Shown piece by piece: positions 6,010-6,719 of a DNA stretch of 6,719 bases. The DNA is from Candidatus Nitrosopolaris nunavutensis (GTDB lineage: Archaea; Thermoproteota; Nitrososphaeria; Nitrososphaerales; Nitrososphaeraceae): NCBI GenBank assembly GCA_002501855.1, contig DAOM01000135.1:1-6719 (forward strand). Reading direction: 5' to 3'. A program made the position numbers and the translations under genes. Position 1 is the stretch's first letter; each line of letters starts with the position of its first letter. The notes beneath the pieces were generated by a model. It was not told the origin of the DNA. It worked only from the letters and a program-made list of their open reading frames with translations, and did no database searches.

Positions 6010-6576
6010 TTGATTTTAAAAGTATCACACCTTCAAAGTGTCTCAGCGCTATTCTTTTTACTTCTTAAGGTCATCATACTACATGTTTTTTTCTTTGATG
6101 ATGAAACCACTCATCTTGCCTATGGTCATTTCTTTGGATCTATTAAGCAAATCGGTAATTATCAAATAGTTTTCCAGCCTCTTCTCATTTGCGAATGAAG
6201 AATCAACCCTAAATTTTAGTATCCTCGATAAAAATAATGCAAATGCAAACAATGTCTATGCTGCATTGACTATAAAAGACAAAGCGACTGGTCAATTGGT
6301 TGAGCAAACCCCGTTCGGATTCTATGAATTTAGCGATATCTCTTTCCCTCACAAAGAAGCAACTCAAATTTCGTAGTAACTTTTGATGCCACAATAAACG
6401 GCGATCCAATATATCAAGAAAATCCGATGATTGCCAGTTTTGATCTGTTTGTTGGTAATCCTCCATCAGGTATTCCTTTTGGCAGAGCAGTATTGCTTTA
6501 TGGCCTTCCCACCGCTACAATAGTGCCGATTGGACTTGCCATATACCATCGGTATGGGAAAAAGAGTACAAAGTAG
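6010..6576 (+). pseudogene. Frameshifted gene for a secreted, membrane-anchored beta-sandwich protein (YtkA-like)
   Basis: Three consecutive open pieces join into one protein of about 188 aa. Piece 1 (frame of 6010) gives a hydrophobic leader ending HLAYG, then HFFGSIKQIGNYQIVFQP, and runs to a TGA at 6196-6198. Piece 2 (one base later, about 6182-6373) gives FANEESTLNFSILDKNN, NVYAALTIKDKATGQLVEQ and FYEFSDISFP, ending at TAG 6374-6376. Piece 3 (back in the first frame, about 6367-6576) gives NFVVTFDATINGDPIYQEN, a membrane helix (about 6484-6555) and the tail GKKSTK. This matches my memory of secreted thaumarchaeal sandwich proteins beginning AHFFG after the signal peptide. The shifts fall near 6180 and 6340-6367 and cancel. 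The N-terminus is uncertain: the TTG at 6010 is the only start in frame, and the AT-rich TATA candidate at 5991-5998 is too close to it. Either true decay or indel sequencing errors would explain it. Confidence 0.8.
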
Positions 6577-6625
6577 TTCTTTCAAACACAAAGATGTTTT
6601 TGCAATTCGGTACTTGTACCACAAA

Positions 6626-6638
6626 CTATTTTATGTAT
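6626..6638 (+). promoter_or_regulatory. Candidate TATA box for the gene at the right edge
   Basis: TATTTTATGTAT is centred about 26 nt before the ATG at 6657, the spacing expected for a leaderless archaeal transcript and the same layout as for the CHRD gene. A short palindrome, GGTACTTGTACC (6609-6620), lies just upstream. Confidence 0.4.
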
Positions 6639-6656
6639 TCTAACATTTCATATTCA

Positions 6657-6719
6657 ATGGAAAAGCGACTAAAAAGTAATTCTACAGCAAAGAGTACTGC
6701 CCCTATTGTTATTTTGCTA
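6657..6719 (+). CDS. Start of a gene cut off by the window end (possibly exported)
   Basis: An ATG opens 21 codons that remain open to the last base. The product begins with a basic, polar segment (MEKRLKSNSTAKSTAP) and then turns hydrophobic (IVILL), as the start of a signal peptide or membrane helix would. A TATA-like box at the expected distance supports the start. Nothing can be said of the function. It could be chance, since only 63 bases are visible. Confidence 0.45.
   Translation, partial: MEKRLKSNSTAKSTAPIVILL

Noticed and set aside
6209..6466. Minus-strand 85-codon ORF
   Set aside because: It lies antisense to the clearly recognisable broken beta-sandwich gene and has no independent support.

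Overview
The window looks like the chromosome of an ammonia-oxidising archaeon (Nitrososphaeria/Thaumarchaeota, most like the soil Nitrososphaera/Nitrosocosmicus group). The grounds are AT-rich DNA, roomy intergenic stretches, TATA boxes about 26-27 nt upstream of start codons (leaderless mRNA), frequent TTG starts, secreted proteins with AxA-type signal peptides and C-terminal membrane anchors, and a set of exported copper-type and CHRD proteins. No search was run, so the taxon is inferred.

Layout: (1) 40-3081, minus strand, a 1013-aa exported fusion: CopC copper-binding domain, eight-helix CopD membrane domain, beta-sandwich linker domain, seven-bladed Vgb-type propeller, C-terminal membrane helix. 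(2) A 176-bp divergent promoter region, then 3258-4037, plus strand, a 259-aa exported protein with a beta-sandwich-like head, helical stalk and membrane anchor. (3) 4038-4450, mostly non-coding, with a doubtful broken minus-strand ORF and a clear TATA box for the next gene. (4) 4451-5041, plus strand, a secreted CHRD-domain protein. (5) 5042-6009, about 970 bp without a long gene but with short coding-like fragments on both strands, an inverted repeat and a trinucleotide run. (6) 6010-6576, plus strand, a clearly recognisable gene for a secreted beta-sandwich protein with a membrane anchor, broken by two opposite frameshifts. (7) 6657 to the window end, the probable first 21 codons of another gene.

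Together these genes point to proteins facing the outside of the cell. CopC/CopD is a known copper-handling pair, and ammonia oxidisers depend heavily on copper enzymes outside the membrane. The three proteins at 40-3081, 3258-4037 and 6010-6576 all seem to expose a histidine at the mature N-terminus, as CopC does to bind Cu(II), which suggests a shared metal-related role. The right third looks like a zone of gene decay, or else an assembly with single-base indel errors; read mapping would tell which.
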